A stretch of DNA of 64,000 bases from Synechococcales cyanobacterium CNB (GTDB lineage: Bacteria; Planctomycetota; Phycisphaerae; Phycisphaerales; UBA1924): the NCBI GenBank assembly GCA_030263455.1, contig SZOZ01000005.1, positions 186,001 through 250,000 on the forward strand, given 5' to 3'. The notes beneath the pieces were generated by a model. That model was not told the DNA's origin. It did not search any database and saw only the letters and a program-made list of their open reading frames with translations. The stretch's first letter is position 1. Every line of letters begins with the position of its first letter. A program made the translations under genes and the position numbers. Shown piece after piece: positions 50,419 to 60,166 of the stretch.

Positions 50419-50913
50419 ATGAACACGAATCGAACCGGTGGCATGACGGCCGTCGCCGTGCTCAACTTCATCCTCGGTGGGTGGGGCGTGCTCGGCAGCC
50501 TGTTCCTGGTGCTCGGGGGGGGGCTGCTGGCGGCCTTCGGCGGTGCGGTGTCGGCGTCCGGAGAGTCCGGCGGCGGGGCTGTCGCGGGCGCGGGCATCGG
50601 CATCACGCTCGTCGGGCTGCTGAGCCTCTGCGCCGGGCTGTTGCTCGTGGTCGGGGGCATCGGCATCCTCAAGATGAAGCCGTGGGCGCGGCAGGCCTGC
50701 CTGGCCTACGCCGGCATCGCCGTGATCGTGAACCTCGCCGGCATCACGTTGCTGAGCACGGGCTTCGGCGTGACGCAGATTCTCGGATTCGCGTACCCGG
50801 CCATCCTTGCGTACCTGTTCCTCGCCAACCCGCAGTGGAAGCAGGCGTTCACGCCCGCGACCGGCGCGTCGCAGTCGCAGAACGACCAGAACAACTACCG
50901 CGCAGCGGCCTGA
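50419..50913 (+). CDS. small integral membrane protein, unknown function
   Basis: 164 aa from the ATG at 50419. Four hydrophobic segments are visible: AVLNFILGGWGVLGSLFLVL, IGITLVGLLSLCAGLLLVVG, LAYAGIAVIVNLAGITLL and ILGFAYPAILAYLFLA, with short Gly-rich loops and a polar NDQNNY tail. It looks like a compact four-helix membrane protein. I recognise no family function. A strong terminator follows 29 bp after its stop. Confidence 0.75.
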   Translation: MNTNRTGGMTAVAVLNFILGGWGVLGSLFLVLGGGLLAAFGGAVSASGESGGGAVAGAGIGITLVGLLSLCAGLLLVVGGIGILKMKPWARQACLAYAGIAVIVNLAGITLLSTGFGVTQILGFAYPAILAYLFLANPQWKQAFTPATGASQSQNDQNNYRAAA

Positions 50914-50941
50914 ACGCACCGCCATCCCGAACTTGATGCAG

Positions 50942-50975
50942 CCCCTCCGGTCGAACCCTCGGCCGGAGGGGTTTT
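50942..50975 (+). terminator. Rho-independent terminator
   Basis: CCCCTCCGG (50942-50950), 12-nt loop, CCGGAGGGG (50963-50971), then TTTT and C. Perfect 9-bp GC-rich stem just after the small membrane protein gene. Confidence 0.9.
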
Positions 50976-51046
50976 CGTTTGCGCCTCCGAGTCAGCTCGC
51001 CCGGGGATATGCTTGCCGTTTGCTGCCGACCTACCGGAGACAACGC

Positions 51047-51871
51047 ATGACTACGCCGGACTCTCGGGCGATCGCCCGCTTGAATGAGCTGCGGCACGCA
51101 CATATCGGGAGCATCTACGGCGACGAGTCCGAGACGATCGGCGGCGGGCGGGTGTCGTTCTCCGCAGGCTCGCCCTGGTTCTGCCGCGCGGCCGGGCTGG
51201 GGTATGAAGGTCCGGTCACGGGCGAAGACCTCGACCGGATCGTCGAGTACTTCCGCTCGCGCGGCGTCGAGCCGAAGGTGGAGATTCCCGTCTTCGCGCC
51301 GAAGGAACTCCTCGACGGGCTTGCGGATCGCGGCTTCGGCGTTCGCCAGTTCGAGAACGTCTACGCCCGAGCGATCTTGCCGGGTGAGGACGTGCGGCTT
51401 GCGCTGCCGTACGGATGGCCGGAGGGACTTGTCGTCAACACGCTGGACCCGAGCGACGATTCGGCCGTACGAGAATACGTCCTGACGGTCCTGCGCGGCT
51501 TCATGCCCGCTGAGGCTGTGAAGGACGAGATGATCGAGTCGACGCTTCGCACGATGACGCGCGAGAGCATCGTCGGGTTCGTGGGTCGGATCGGCGGGCA
51601 CATCGCGGGCCTCGGCGCGTTGGAATGGTTCGAGATCGAGGGCAGGCGACTGTGCGCGCTCGCGGGGGCGGTCACGGTGGAGGCGTTCCGCGGTCGGGGT
51701 GTGCAACTCTCGCTCATCGCGCACAGGCTGAACGCCGCGCGTGATCTCGGCTGCTCGCTCGCCCTGATCGAGAGTTTTCCGGGCATCCCGACGGAGCGCA
51801 ACGCGGCGAGAGTCGGGTTCTCCCTCGCGTACGCCAGGGCGGTGCTTACCGCCGACGCCAAGCCGAGTTAG
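51047..51871 (+). CDS. GNAT-family N-acetyltransferase
   Basis: 274 aa from the ATG at 51047 (GGAG about 7 nt upstream). The C-terminal half has the GNAT acetyl-CoA site: LCALAGAVTVEAFRGRGVQL (the RGRGVQ loop fits Q/RxxGxG/A), then SLALIESFPGIPTERNAARV with the family's late Asn and GFSLAYAR. The N-terminal half (about 1-110) looks like a second, degenerate GNAT unit. Substrate is unknown. It stands alone between a terminator and the CoA-transferase gene. Confidence 0.85.
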   Translation: MTTPDSRAIARLNELRHAHIGSIYGDESETIGGGRVSFSAGSPWFCRAAGLGYEGPVTGEDLDRIVEYFRSRGVEPKVEIPVFAPKELLDGLADRGFGVRQFENVYARAILPGEDVRLALPYGWPEGLVVNTLDPSDDSAVREYVLTVLRGFMPAEAVKDEMIESTLRTMTRESIVGFVGRIGGHIAGLGALEWFEIEGRRLCALAGAVTVEAFRGRGVQLSLIAHRLNAARDLGCSLALIESFPGIPTERNAARVGFSLAYARAVLTADAKPS

Positions 51872-51890
51872 GGCGTGCGTCCGCGCTCGC

Positions 51891-52649
51891 CTACCCCCGC
51901 ACCGTCCGCTGCTCGATCCGCTTCTCGCTCGTCGTCTTTACGATTCGGTCCACATAGGAGCCGGGCGTGTGGACACGGTCCGGCTCGATGGCGCCGAGTG
52001 GGACGAGTTCCTCGACTTCGGCGACGACAAAGGCCGCGGCGGTGGCCATCATGGGGTTGAAGTTGCGGGCGGTGAGCCTGTAGACGAGGTTGCCGAATGG
52101 ATCGGCGGTGTGCGCCTTGACGAGGGCGAGATCGGCGAAGAGGCCGGTTTCGAGGACAAACTCGCGTTCACCGGCCGAGGGATCGTCGGCGTTGACTCGG
52201 GCCTTGTGGCGCGGAGGGCGCATGCGGCGTGTCTCCTTGCCTTCTGCGATGAGGGTGCCCGCGCCGGTGGCGGTGTAGAAGGCGGGGATGCCGGCCCCCC
52301 CCGCGCGGATGCGTTCGGCGAGCGTGCCCTGCGGGTTGAACTCGACCTCGAGTTCGCCCGAGAGGTACTGCTTCTCGAAGGTGTCGTTCTCGCCGACGTA
52401 ACTGGAGACCATTCTGGCGATCTGGCGTGTCTGGAGGAGGAGGCCGAGTCCCCAGTCGTCGACTCCGGCATTGTTGGAGATGCAGGTGATCCCCTTCACA
52501 CCGGTGTCGCGCAGGGCGATGATGAGTTGCTCGGGAATGCCGCAGAGTCCGAAGCCGCCGACCATGACGGTGCAGCCGTCGTAGAGGATGCCTCGGTCCT
52601 TGAGGTCGGCGAGGGCTTGGCGTGCCGTGCTGACGATCTTTTCCGCCAT
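51891..52649 (-). CDS. 3-oxoacid (succinyl-CoA:acetoacetate-type) CoA-transferase subunit A
   Basis: 252 aa from the ATG at 52649, with GGAG 8 nt upstream. CoA_trans family signatures are clear: [36 protein letters not shown] and [19 protein letters not shown]. The A subunit binds part of the CoA; the catalytic Glu is on subunit B, whose gene is not next to this one. A B subunit must be encoded elsewhere, or this A subunit is orphaned. It lies 40 bp after purM. Confidence 0.9.
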   Translation of the reverse strand: MAEKIVSTARQALADLKDRGILYDGCTVMVGGFGLCGIPEQLIIALRDTGVKGITCISNNAGVDDWGLGLLLQTRQIARMVSSYVGENDTFEKQYLSGELEVEFNPQGTLAERIRAGGAGIPAFYTATGAGTLIAEGKETRRMRPPRHKARVNADDPSAGEREFVLETGLFADLALVKAHTADPFGNLVYRLTARNFNPMMATAAAFVVAEVEELVPLGAIEPDRVHTPGSYVDRIVKTTSEKRIEQRTVRG

Positions 52650-52689
52650 CGCGTTCGCTCCGTGGTGGCTTCGATCGGATGATACGTGG

Positions 52690-53793
52690 CTACTTTGTGC
52701 GCACGCGCCCCTTGCCGCGCACGATGCGGCCGATCTCGTAGACCGACTCGCCGCTGCGTTCGAGTTTCTCCCGCACGGCCGCCGCGAAGGCGGGGCGGAC
52801 GATCACGCAGTAGCCGATGCCCATGTTGAAGACGCGGCGCATCTCCTCGTCGTCCACGCGGCCTTGCTGCGAGAGAAATGCAAAGATCGGCGGCACCGGC
52901 CAGGCGTCGAGGTCGATGACCGCGTCCACGCCGGGGTGCAGGGCGCGTTCGAGGTTGCCCGCCAGCCCGCCGCCGGTGACGTGAGCCATGCCGGTAACGA
53001 CCTTCTTCACGCGGTACGAGCGTTCGAGGCGGACGATGGACTGGGCGTAGATGCGTGTCGGTTCGAGCAGCGTGCGGCCGAGGGGCGCTTCGAGGCCCGG
53101 GTAGGTTCGGGCGAGGTCGAGTCTGCGGTCGTCGATGATCTTGCGGACGAGGGTGTAGCCGTTGGAGTGGACGCCGCTGGAGGCGAGGCCGAGGACGACG
53201 TCGCCCGGTTCGGGGCTTCGCCGGCTGATGGCGCGTGAGAGTTCGACGACGCCGACGGCGAATCCGACGAGGTCGAAATCGCCCGGCCTGTAGAGGTCGC
53301 CCATCTCGGCCGTCTCGCCGCCGAGCAGGGCGCAGCCGGCGACGCGGCAACCCTCGGCGACGCCGTGCATGACGCGATTCATGGCGTCCTTGTCGACGTG
53401 GGGGACGGAGAGGCAGTCCAGGAAGAAGAGCGGCTCTGCCCCTTCGACGATCAAGTCGTTGACGTTCATCGCGACGAGGTCGATGCCGATGGTGTCCAGC
53501 ACACCGAGCCGCTGGGCGAGTTTGATCTTGGTGCCCACGCCGTCGCAGCACGCCACGAGCACGGGGTCGCGGTAGTTGCGTTTGAAGAGGCGCTCGTTGT
53601 AGTCGAGGCGGAAGAGGCCGGCGAACCCTCCGGGGTTGGCGATGACGCGAGGCCCGTGCGTTCGGCGCATGAGCGCGTCCAGCCCGCCGACGAACTCGTC
53701 GTAGCGTTCGAGGTCGATCCCGGCGGAGGCGTAGGTCGCGCCCCCGGCGCGGGGCACGGCGGAGCCTCGGCGTTGCTGGCGTGGTTTCGGCAT
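52690..53793 (-). CDS. purM: phosphoribosylformylglycinamidine cyclo-ligase
   Basis: 367 aa from the ATG at 53793. PurM motifs follow: [18 protein letters not shown] at the start, [43 protein letters not shown] and [15 protein letters not shown]. The enzyme closes the imidazole ring in purine synthesis (AIR formation) with ATP. Length is standard. It is divergent from metK, with about 140 bp between them. Confidence 0.95.
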   Translation of the reverse strand: MPKPRQQRRGSAVPRAGGATYASAGIDLERYDEFVGGLDALMRRTHGPRVIANPGGFAGLFRLDYNERLFKRNYRDPVLVACCDGVGTKIKLAQRLGVLDTIGIDLVAMNVNDLIVEGAEPLFFLDCLSVPHVDKDAMNRVMHGVAEGCRVAGCALLGGETAEMGDLYRPGDFDLVGFAVGVVELSRAISRRSPEPGDVVLGLASSGVHSNGYTLVRKIIDDRRLDLARTYPGLEAPLGRTLLEPTRIYAQSIVRLERSYRVKKVVTGMAHVTGGGLAGNLERALHPGVDAVIDLDAWPVPPIFAFLSQQGRVDDEEMRRVFNMGIGYCVIVRPAFAAAVREKLERSGESVYEIGRIVRGKGRVRTK

Positions 53794-53934
53794 CGGGCAA
53801 GAGGATACCGGCCCCGACGCACGCCCGGCGGTTGCCGTCCGCGCGCCGGTCGCCGTAGACTCGCCGCGTCCGGGCCGAGGCGGAATCGCGCCCGGCATCC
53901 CGGTCCAACGACGCACCCTCAGGCGGCACCACGC

Positions 53935-55089
53935 ATGACAAACCCGTACCTCTTCACGTCGGAGTCCGTCTCGATGGGTCACCCCGACAAGGTCGCCGAC
54001 CAGGTGTCGGACGCGATCCTCGACGCGCTGCTCGAGCAGGATCCGCACTCGCGCGTCGCCGTGGAGACGATGGTCTCCACGGGCATGGTCATCATCGCCG
54101 GCGAGATCACGACCAAGGCGTACGTCGAGATGCCGGATGTCGTGCGTGAGACGATCCGCGAGATCGGGTACATCGACGCGCGCCTCGCGTTCGACTACGA
54201 ATCCTGCGCCGTGCTCGTCTCGATCAAGAAGCAGGCGACGGAAATCGCTCAGGGCGTCGATCGCGGCGGCGCTGGCGACCAGGGCATGATGTTCGGCTTC
54301 GCCTGCCGCGAGACGCCGACGCTGATGCCGCTGCCGATCCATCTCGCCCACCGCATGGTCGAGCAGCAGGCGCACGTCCGGCGCGAGGGGATCATCCCCG
54401 GCCTGCGACCGGACGCCAAGAGCCAGGTGACGATCGAATACGAGGGCGCGACGCCCGTCCGAGTGGACACCATCGTCCTCTCGACGCAGCACGACCGGAC
54501 CTGGACCGAGCGGCAGGACGCCCTGAAGCGCGAGATCGTCGAGCACGTTCTCAAGCCCGTTCTCGGCGAGTGGTGGAACCCGGGCATCACCGTTCACGTC
54601 AACCCCACCGGCAGTTTCGAAATCGGCGGCCCGCACGGGGACTGCGGGCTGACCGGGCGCAAGATCATCGTCGATACCTACGGCGGACGCGGGCGGCACG
54701 GCGGCGGAGCGTTCAGTGGCAAGGATCCCACCAAGGTCGATCGTTCCGCGGCGTACATGGCCCGCTACATCGCCAAGAACCTCGTCGCCGCGGAACTGGC
54801 TGACATCTGCGAAGTGCAGTTCGCCTACGCGATCGGCGTCGCCGAGCCGGTCAGCGTCCACGTCGACTGCTTCGGAACCGAGCGGGCGGACACGGCGAGA
54901 CTCGCCAAGGCCGTACGCGAGGTCTTCCAACTCACGCCCAGGGGCATCATCGAATCGCTGGGCCTGCGCAAGCCCATCTACCGGCCGACCGCACGGCACG
55001 GGCACTTCGGCCGCCAGCCGCGGGGCGATCTCTTCACTTGGGAGCGCACGGACAAGGTCGATGCGCTGAAGAAGGCCGTGAAGGGCTGA
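53935..55089 (+). CDS. metK: S-adenosylmethionine synthetase
   Basis: 384 aa from the ATG at 53935. MetK signatures: [19 protein letters not shown] near the N-terminus, [13 protein letters not shown] (methionine and ATP site) and the phosphate-binding [19 protein letters not shown]. All are intact. The enzyme makes S-adenosylmethionine, which also feeds the type III methyltransferase in this window. I saw no SAM riboswitch in the 140-bp leader. It meets gltX tail to tail, 8 bp apart. Confidence 0.97.
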   Translation: MTNPYLFTSESVSMGHPDKVADQVSDAILDALLEQDPHSRVAVETMVSTGMVIIAGEITTKAYVEMPDVVRETIREIGYIDARLAFDYESCAVLVSIKKQATEIAQGVDRGGAGDQGMMFGFACRETPTLMPLPIHLAHRMVEQQAHVRREGIIPGLRPDAKSQVTIEYEGATPVRVDTIVLSTQHDRTWTERQDALKREIVEHVLKPVLGEWWNPGITVHVNPTGSFEIGGPHGDCGLTGRKIIVDTYGGRGRHGGGAFSGKDPTKVDRSAAYMARYIAKNLVAAELADICEVQFAYAIGVAEPVSVHVDCFGTERADTARLAKAVREVFQLTPRGIIESLGLRKPIYRPTARHGHFGRQPRGDLFTWERTDKVDALKKAVKG

Positions 55090-55097
55090 TCGAGCTG

Positions 55098-56819
55098 TCA
55101 AACGGTCTCGAGGCAGCGACAGATGCGGCGCACCGTGCCTTCGCGCCCGACGAGCGAGAGCGTCTCGCCCAGGCCCGGGCTGACGGTCGAGCCCGTGACG
55201 GCGATGCGCAGCGGCTGAGCGAGCCTGCCCATGCCGAGCGATCGGCTCTCGCAGAAGGCTTTGGCCGCGGCGTCGATGGCGTCGGGCGTGAAGCGTGGGA
55301 GAGATTCGAGCGCGGGCAGGAAGTCGCGGAGCACGTCGAGACCGCGCGGATTGCCCTTGCGGAGGTTCTTCTCGACGGCTTTCTCGTCGTACCGGACGCC
55401 GTCGTCGGGGATGAGGGCGAAGGCGATCGGCTCGCGGCACTGTCCAAACGTTCGGATGCGCGGTTGCACGGCCCGCGACGCGAGGGCGAAGCGGTCGCCC
55501 AGCAGCGAGGGTAGAGCGGGGTCGTAGCGCTCGCACCACTCGCGCCAGCGGCGGTCGAACTCCACAGGCTCCAGCGAGGCGATCATGGTCTGGTTGAAGG
55601 CGAGCAACTTGTCGCGGTCGAACTTCGCGTTGGACTTGCCGATGCGATCGAGCGAGAAATGCTCGGCCAGAAATGCCATGTCGAAGCGTTCGAGGTCGGT
55701 GCCGTCGGGATTCTTCAGGCCGGGGTTCCAGCCCAGCAGGGCGAGGTAGTTGCAGAGCGTCTCGGGGAGGTAGCCGGAGCGGCGGAAGTCCTCGACGTCG
55801 ATCTCCGGCAGGGAGAGGTCGAGTTCGCGTGCAAGGGCGAGGAGGGCGTCGGTCGGGAGCTGACGGGTCTTGTCGGAGAGCCACTGCGCGAGGTCGGCGG
55901 GAGAAAGAAGAGAAGTAGCAGAGGCGGGCGAGACGCCCGCACCACCAGAGCCCGAAGGCGCACGGTCGAGCATCGCCTTGCGGACGGTCTTGTCCTTGTC
56001 GCGTTTGGACATCTTCGACCCGTCCGGGTTGAAGATGAGCGGCATGTGCGCGTAGACCGGCGTTCGGAAGCCGAGCGCGTGCTGGAGCGAGACGTGGCGC
56101 GGCGTGTTGTTCAGGTGCTCCTGGCCGCGCAGTACGTGGGTCACGCCCATCAGCTCGTCGTCCACGACCACGGCGAAGTGGTATGTGGGGAAGCCGTCCG
56201 CTTTGCGGAGGACGAAGTCGTCGAGGTGCTCCTCGGTGAAGTCGATCTCGCCGAGTACGGCATCGGTGACGCGCACCGACTCTTCCGGCATCCGGAACCG
56301 CACGACGCAGGGCTCGCCGGCGCGGTAGCGGCGCAGGGCAGCGGCGTGGTCGTAGCCGGGTCGGCGGCGGTAGCGGAAGGTCTCCTTGCGGGCGGCGGCC
56401 TCGCGCCGGAGGGCGTCGAGTTCTTCCGCGGTGTCGAAGGACGGGTAGGCGAGATCACGCTCGATGAGCGCGTCGAGGTGGCGGTTGTAGATGTCCAGCC
56501 GCTGGGCCTGGAAGAACGGCCCGACGTGCCGCGGGTCGCCGCCGAACGTCGATAGTCCTGAATCCGCCACGGAGCGGGGGGGTGCCCAGATCGGCCCCTC
56601 ATCCCAGTGGATGCCCAGCCAGGCGAGGTCTTCGAGGATGCCCCGGGCGGCATCCTCTGAGGACCGCTTCTGGTCCGTGTCCTCGATGCGGAGGATGAAC
56701 CGGCCACCGTGTCGTCGGGCGTAGGCCCAGCAGAACAGGGCCGTGCGGGCACCACCGACATGGAGGTGGCCGGTGGGGGAGGGAGCGAAGCGGGTGATGA
56801 CTGGGTTTTCCGCGGGCAT
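55098..56819 (-). CDS. gltX: glutamate--tRNA ligase
   Basis: 573 aa from the ATG at 56819. Class I signatures are present: TRFAPSPTGHLHVGGARTAL (HxGH-type site), RIEDTDQKRSSEDAARGIL, the DDELMGVTHVLRGQEHL region and DGSKMSKRDKDKTV (KMSKS loop). The C-terminal anticodon domain is complete. A segment reading GSGGAGVSPASATSL, encoded by a GCGGGCG/CGCCCGC palindrome, sits between the KMSKS loop and the anticodon domain and looks inserted. The frame is intact. Confidence 0.95.
   Translation of the reverse strand: MPAENPVITRFAPSPTGHLHVGGARTALFCWAYARRHGGRFILRIEDTDQKRSSEDAARGILEDLAWLGIHWDEGPIWAPPRSVADSGLSTFGGDPRHVGPFFQAQRLDIYNRHLDALIERDLAYPSFDTAEELDALRREAAARKETFRYRRRPGYDHAAALRRYRAGEPCVVRFRMPEESVRVTDAVLGEIDFTEEHLDDFVLRKADGFPTYHFAVVVDDELMGVTHVLRGQEHLNNTPRHVSLQHALGFRTPVYAHMPLIFNPDGSKMSKRDKDKTVRKAMLDRAPSGSGGAGVSPASATSLLSPADLAQWLSDKTRQLPTDALLALARELDLSLPEIDVEDFRRSGYLPETLCNYLALLGWNPGLKNPDGTDLERFDMAFLAEHFSLDRIGKSNAKFDRDKLLAFNQTMIASLEPVEFDRRWREWCERYDPALPSLLGDRFALASRAVQPRIRTFGQCREPIAFALIPDDGVRYDEKAVEKNLRKGNPRGLDVLRDFLPALESLPRFTPDAIDAAAKAFCESRSLGMGRLAQPLRIAVTGSTVSPGLGETLSLVGREGTVRRICRCLETV
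55924..55940. repeat. palindromic insert inside gltX
   Basis: GCGGGCG (55924-55930), AGA, CGCCCGC (55934-55940), inside the gltX coding sequence in frame. On the minus strand it encodes part of GGAGVSPAS. Short palindromes that encode such GxxAGVSPA segments are, to my memory, scattered through some bacterial genomes as REP-like repeats. Confidence 0.5.
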
Positions 56820-57026
56820 GGACTGCAAGGGTAGGGGGGAGTTTGCGCGACCCCATCCGTCCGGCACGAATCCGTTGCAGTTCGCTAGACTGCTCGGCTG
56901 GGAGGCGGTCCTCCGGCCACGTCCGCGAGGGGCGCCCAGGTGGAGCCGGCTTTGCGGCACCGCTCGTACACGCGGGCGTTGTCGTGTCTGTGATCCCCGA
57001 GTGACGGGGCAGGAGGTGTGAATCCG

Positions 57027-59081
57027 ATGGCTGTACGCAACGCTGCCGACATCCGGAACGTGTGTCTTGTTGGTCACGGCGGGAGCGGGAAGACGCTGCT
57101 CACGGAGCGGCTTCTCTTCGCCGCGGGCGCCCTGACCCGGATGGGCAGCGTTGAGGACGGCAGCACAGCGAGTGATTGGACGGACGATGAAAAGAAGCAC
57201 AGGCACTCACTGCGGCCGACCGTGCTTCATTTCGATCACGAGGGCCACACCGTCAACCTGATCGACACCCCTGGGACGCTGGACTTTCTCGGGCACGCCA
57301 TCGCATCGCTGCCCGCAGCCGAGACGGTCGTGGTCGTGATCGACGCCCATAAGGGGATCGAAACGGCGACGCGCCGGCTGATGACGATCGCCCGCGAGCG
57401 GAACCTGCCGCGCATGATCGTCGTGAACAAGATCGACGAATCGCAGGCGGACCTCGAAGGGCTGACCGACCGCATCCGCGAGGTCTTCGGCGGCGAGTGC
57501 GTGCCGATCAACCTGCCGGCCGAGGGGCGTGGGTCGGTCATCAACGTCTTCGAGGACGATCATCCCGATGGCAAGCCCGAGTTTTCCAGTCTGGACGAGG
57601 CACACACGCAGATCGTCGAGCAGGTCGTCGAGGTCGATGAAGACCTGATGGTGGAGTATCTGGAGAAGGGCGCGGGAGGACTCGACAAGGCGAGAATCTC
57701 TGCGGCGTTCAGGCAGGCGCTGCGCGAGGGGCATCTCGTGCCGATCTGCTACGCGAGCGCGAAGAGCGGCGCGGGTGCGAAGGAGCTGCTGCACGTTTTC
57801 GCGTCTCTGCTGCCCAGCCCGCTTGAGGGGAATCCGCGTCCGTTCTCGACGCCCGATGGCACGGAGGTCCGCCCCGAGCCGGACCCGGAGAAGCCGCTGA
57901 TTGCACACGTGTTCTCTGTTGCGAGCGACCCCTTCGTCGGGCGTCTTGGGTACTTCAAGGTCCACCAGGGGACGATCAAGCCGAAAGCGGAGTTGTTCAT
58001 CGACGACGGCCGCCGGGCGGTGCGCATCGGACACCTGCTGCGGCCGCAGGGCAAGGACAACCAGGAAGTGGATGCGCTCGGTCCGGGTGAGATCGGCGTC
58101 GTGGCGAAGGTGGACGAGGTGCAGTTCAACTCGGTGCTGCACGCCGGCCAGTACGCGGACGGCCTGAGGCTGCGTCCGTTGCCGCTGCCCAAGCCCATGT
58201 ACGGCCTGGCGGTGACGCTGAAGAACCACAAGGACGAGACGAAGTTCGGCCCCGCGGTCGCCAAGCTCGAGGCCGAAGACCCGTGCTTCAAGGTCGAGCG
58301 CGTGGCCGCGACGAAGCAGACCGTGATGCGCGGCCTGGGCGAACTGCACCTGCGCGTCGTGCTCGAGAAGCTCAAGAGCCAGTACAACATCGAACTGGAG
58401 ACAGCCACGCCCAAGGTCGCCTACAAGGAGACGATCAGCGCAAAGGCGGAGGGCCACCACCGGCACAAGAAGCAGACCGGCGGCGCGGGGCAGTTCGGCG
58501 AAGTCTACCTCCGCGTCGAGCCGCTCCCGCAGGACCATGCCGACGGCTTCGAGTTCGTCAATGCAACGGTCGGCGGCAGCATCCCACGCCAGTTCATGCC
58601 CGCGATCGAGAAGGGCGTGCGCCAGGTGCTCGGCGACGGGGCGATCGCCGGCTACCCCATGACCGGCATCAAGGTCGAGATCTACGACGGCAAGTACCAC
58701 GCCGTGGACTCGAAGGAAGTCGCCTTCATCACAGCCGGCAAACGGGCGTTCATCGACGCCGTTCAGAAGGCGAAGCCGGCCCTGCTCGAACCGTTCGTCG
58801 AACTGGAAGTGACCGCGCCGAGCCAGTACATGGGCGACCTGACGGGCGATCTCTCGACGAAGCGAGGGCGTGTCGTGGACACGGGCATGATCGGGGCGGA
58901 CATCTGCGTGATCCGCGCCATCGTGCCGCTGAGCGAACTCCAGAACTACTCCAACGAGCTCAAGAGCATCACCGGTGGGGCCGGGTCGTACACCATGGAC
59001 TACTCGCACGACGAGCAGACCCCGCCGCACGTCATGCAGGAAGTCGTCGCGGCCTACAAGCCGCACGCGGAAGAGGACTGA
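57027..59081 (+). CDS. EF-G2-like translational GTPase
   Basis: 684 aa from the ATG at 57027, with AGGAGG 10 nt upstream; the GTG at 57018 is too close to the ribosome site. GTPase motifs: GHGGSGKTLL (G1), DTPG (G3) and NKID (G4). The usual EF-G switch I block with RGITI is replaced by a DDEKKHRHSLRPTVLHF stretch, as in EF-G2-type paralogues. Domains II to V follow, with GLGELHLRV and the EF-G C-terminal fold. EF-G2 proteins are thought to act in translation or ribosome recycling; the main fusA is not in the window. Confidence 0.9.
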   Translation: MAVRNAADIRNVCLVGHGGSGKTLLTERLLFAAGALTRMGSVEDGSTASDWTDDEKKHRHSLRPTVLHFDHEGHTVNLIDTPGTLDFLGHAIASLPAAETVVVVIDAHKGIETATRRLMTIARERNLPRMIVVNKIDESQADLEGLTDRIREVFGGECVPINLPAEGRGSVINVFEDDHPDGKPEFSSLDEAHTQIVEQVVEVDEDLMVEYLEKGAGGLDKARISAAFRQALREGHLVPICYASAKSGAGAKELLHVFASLLPSPLEGNPRPFSTPDGTEVRPEPDPEKPLIAHVFSVASDPFVGRLGYFKVHQGTIKPKAELFIDDGRRAVRIGHLLRPQGKDNQEVDALGPGEIGVVAKVDEVQFNSVLHAGQYADGLRLRPLPLPKPMYGLAVTLKNHKDETKFGPAVAKLEAEDPCFKVERVAATKQTVMRGLGELHLRVVLEKLKSQYNIELETATPKVAYKETISAKAEGHHRHKKQTGGAGQFGEVYLRVEPLPQDHADGFEFVNATVGGSIPRQFMPAIEKGVRQVLGDGAIAGYPMTGIKVEIYDGKYHAVDSKEVAFITAGKRAFIDAVQKAKPALLEPFVELEVTAPSQYMGDLTGDLSTKRGRVVDTGMIGADICVIRAIVPLSELQNYSNELKSITGGAGSYTMDYSHDEQTPPHVMQEVVAAYKPHAEED

Positions 59082-59161
59082 ACGACGACGGGGTCTGCAA
59101 GGCCCCGCCCCGAAGAGCACGGGGACCGCAAGCCCCCGAACAGCGAACTGGAGGTGGCGGC

Positions 59162-59740
59162 ATGAACGCTCGTGGCCTGAATCCTGCGGTGGTGGTGGTG
59201 GCCCTGCTGCTCGCGGCGGGACTCATCACCGTCTTCATCATCAAAGGCGGGGGCGGACCGAAGCAGGCGACAGGCGAATCGACCGCACTCCCCTCGATCG
59301 AGCGACCGGGCATCCAGCCCGCGCCATCGCGGGAGCCGATCGCGTACCAGACGCCCCAGGAACCCGCCTCCGAGGGCGAGCCGGGGGACAAGGATGTTCC
59401 GGTGGAGGTCTCAGTGGCGACGGTCCTTCCCGCGCTCGTCTCCGCCGCGGCGGACGGTGATACCGGCCGAGTGCGTTCGCTGCTCGAGGGCGGCGAGGCG
59501 GTCGATCAACGAGATGACAACGGCCGGACGGCACTGATTGCCGCCGCCGCGGGCGGGCATATGGAGACCGTCTTTGCCCTCCTGGACGCGGGGGCGGATC
59601 CGCTGGCCAAGGACGACCGCGGCCTCTCCGCCCGCGACCATGCCATCGCCAGGGCCGACGAAGCCGGACTGCGGCTGGCCAAGGTGCTGGAGGGGGCGAT
59701 CGCCGCGGTTGTCGGGTCCGTGACGGACCAGACCAAGTAG
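59162..59740 (+). CDS. membrane-anchored ankyrin-repeat protein
   Basis: 192 aa from the ATG at 59162, with GGAGGTGG 7 nt upstream. One transmembrane segment (VVVVALLLAAGLITVFII) is followed by a Pro/Glu-rich linker, then about two and a half ankyrin repeats (LVSAAADGDTGRVRSLLEGG, GRTALIAAAAGGHMETVFAL, GLSARDHAIARADE). Ankyrin repeats bind other proteins; the partner is unknown. It lies 80 bp after the EF-G2-like gene. Confidence 0.85.
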   Translation: MNARGLNPAVVVVALLLAAGLITVFIIKGGGGPKQATGESTALPSIERPGIQPAPSREPIAYQTPQEPASEGEPGDKDVPVEVSVATVLPALVSAAADGDTGRVRSLLEGGEAVDQRDDNGRTALIAAAAGGHMETVFALLDAGADPLAKDDRGLSARDHAIARADEAGLRLAKVLEGAIAAVVGSVTDQTK

Positions 59741-59799
59741 CCGACCACGATAGCCAAAAGCGGACGTGGACAAGGCTGCGAGCCGAGGTAGAGTCTCAC

Positions 59800-60108
59800 A
59801 TGGACCGGATCGGCCCCATCAGCGTACCAGCGGAGGTCTTCCGGGCCTACGTCTCGGGTGCGAGGCCGGCTGCGGTTGACGGGTCACTCGATGTGCGAGC
59901 GGTTCGGGCGGTCGATTCCTTCGAACCGACGGCCCGCACTCGGGGCGCCTCACGACTCATCGCGGCGGCGGTGCGTGGCGGGGTTGAGTTCACGGTCCAA
60001 CCGAGCAAACCCGCGTCCGCCGCGCTTCCGATGTACCGCCACCCGGCCGATCGGAACACGGCAGCGACGGGCATCACGCTCGGCCGCATCCTCGACGCGC
60101 AGGGTTGA
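59800..60108 (+). CDS. small protein of unknown function
   Basis: 102 aa from the ATG at 59800; the upstream 59 bp show no strong ribosome site. No domain is recognised. Notable parts are AYVSGARPAAVDGSLDVRAV, TARTRGASRLIAAAVRGG and a C-terminal MYRHPADRNTAATGITLG that looks conserved. Coding rather than chance is supported by third-position GC bias, judged by eye. It could be a short regulator or structural protein. Confidence 0.5.
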   Translation: MDRIGPISVPAEVFRAYVSGARPAAVDGSLDVRAVRAVDSFEPTARTRGASRLIAAAVRGGVEFTVQPSKPASAALPMYRHPADRNTAATGITLGRILDAQG

Positions 60109-60166
60109 TCGATAGGGCGACAGGCTACGGTCTGACGGCGTGCCCTGCTATCGTGCGCCCGTGACC

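Noticed and set aside
53794-53934. SAM riboswitch in front of metK
   Set aside because: The 140-bp leader shows no SAM-I type kink-turn or conserved helices, and no terminator-antiterminator pair.
52690-55884. A 1064-residue open frame on the minus strand running across purM and antisense to metK
   Set aside because: Only its last part is PurM. The rest lies antisense to metK and shows no protein family pattern; it stays open only because of the high-GC codon bias.
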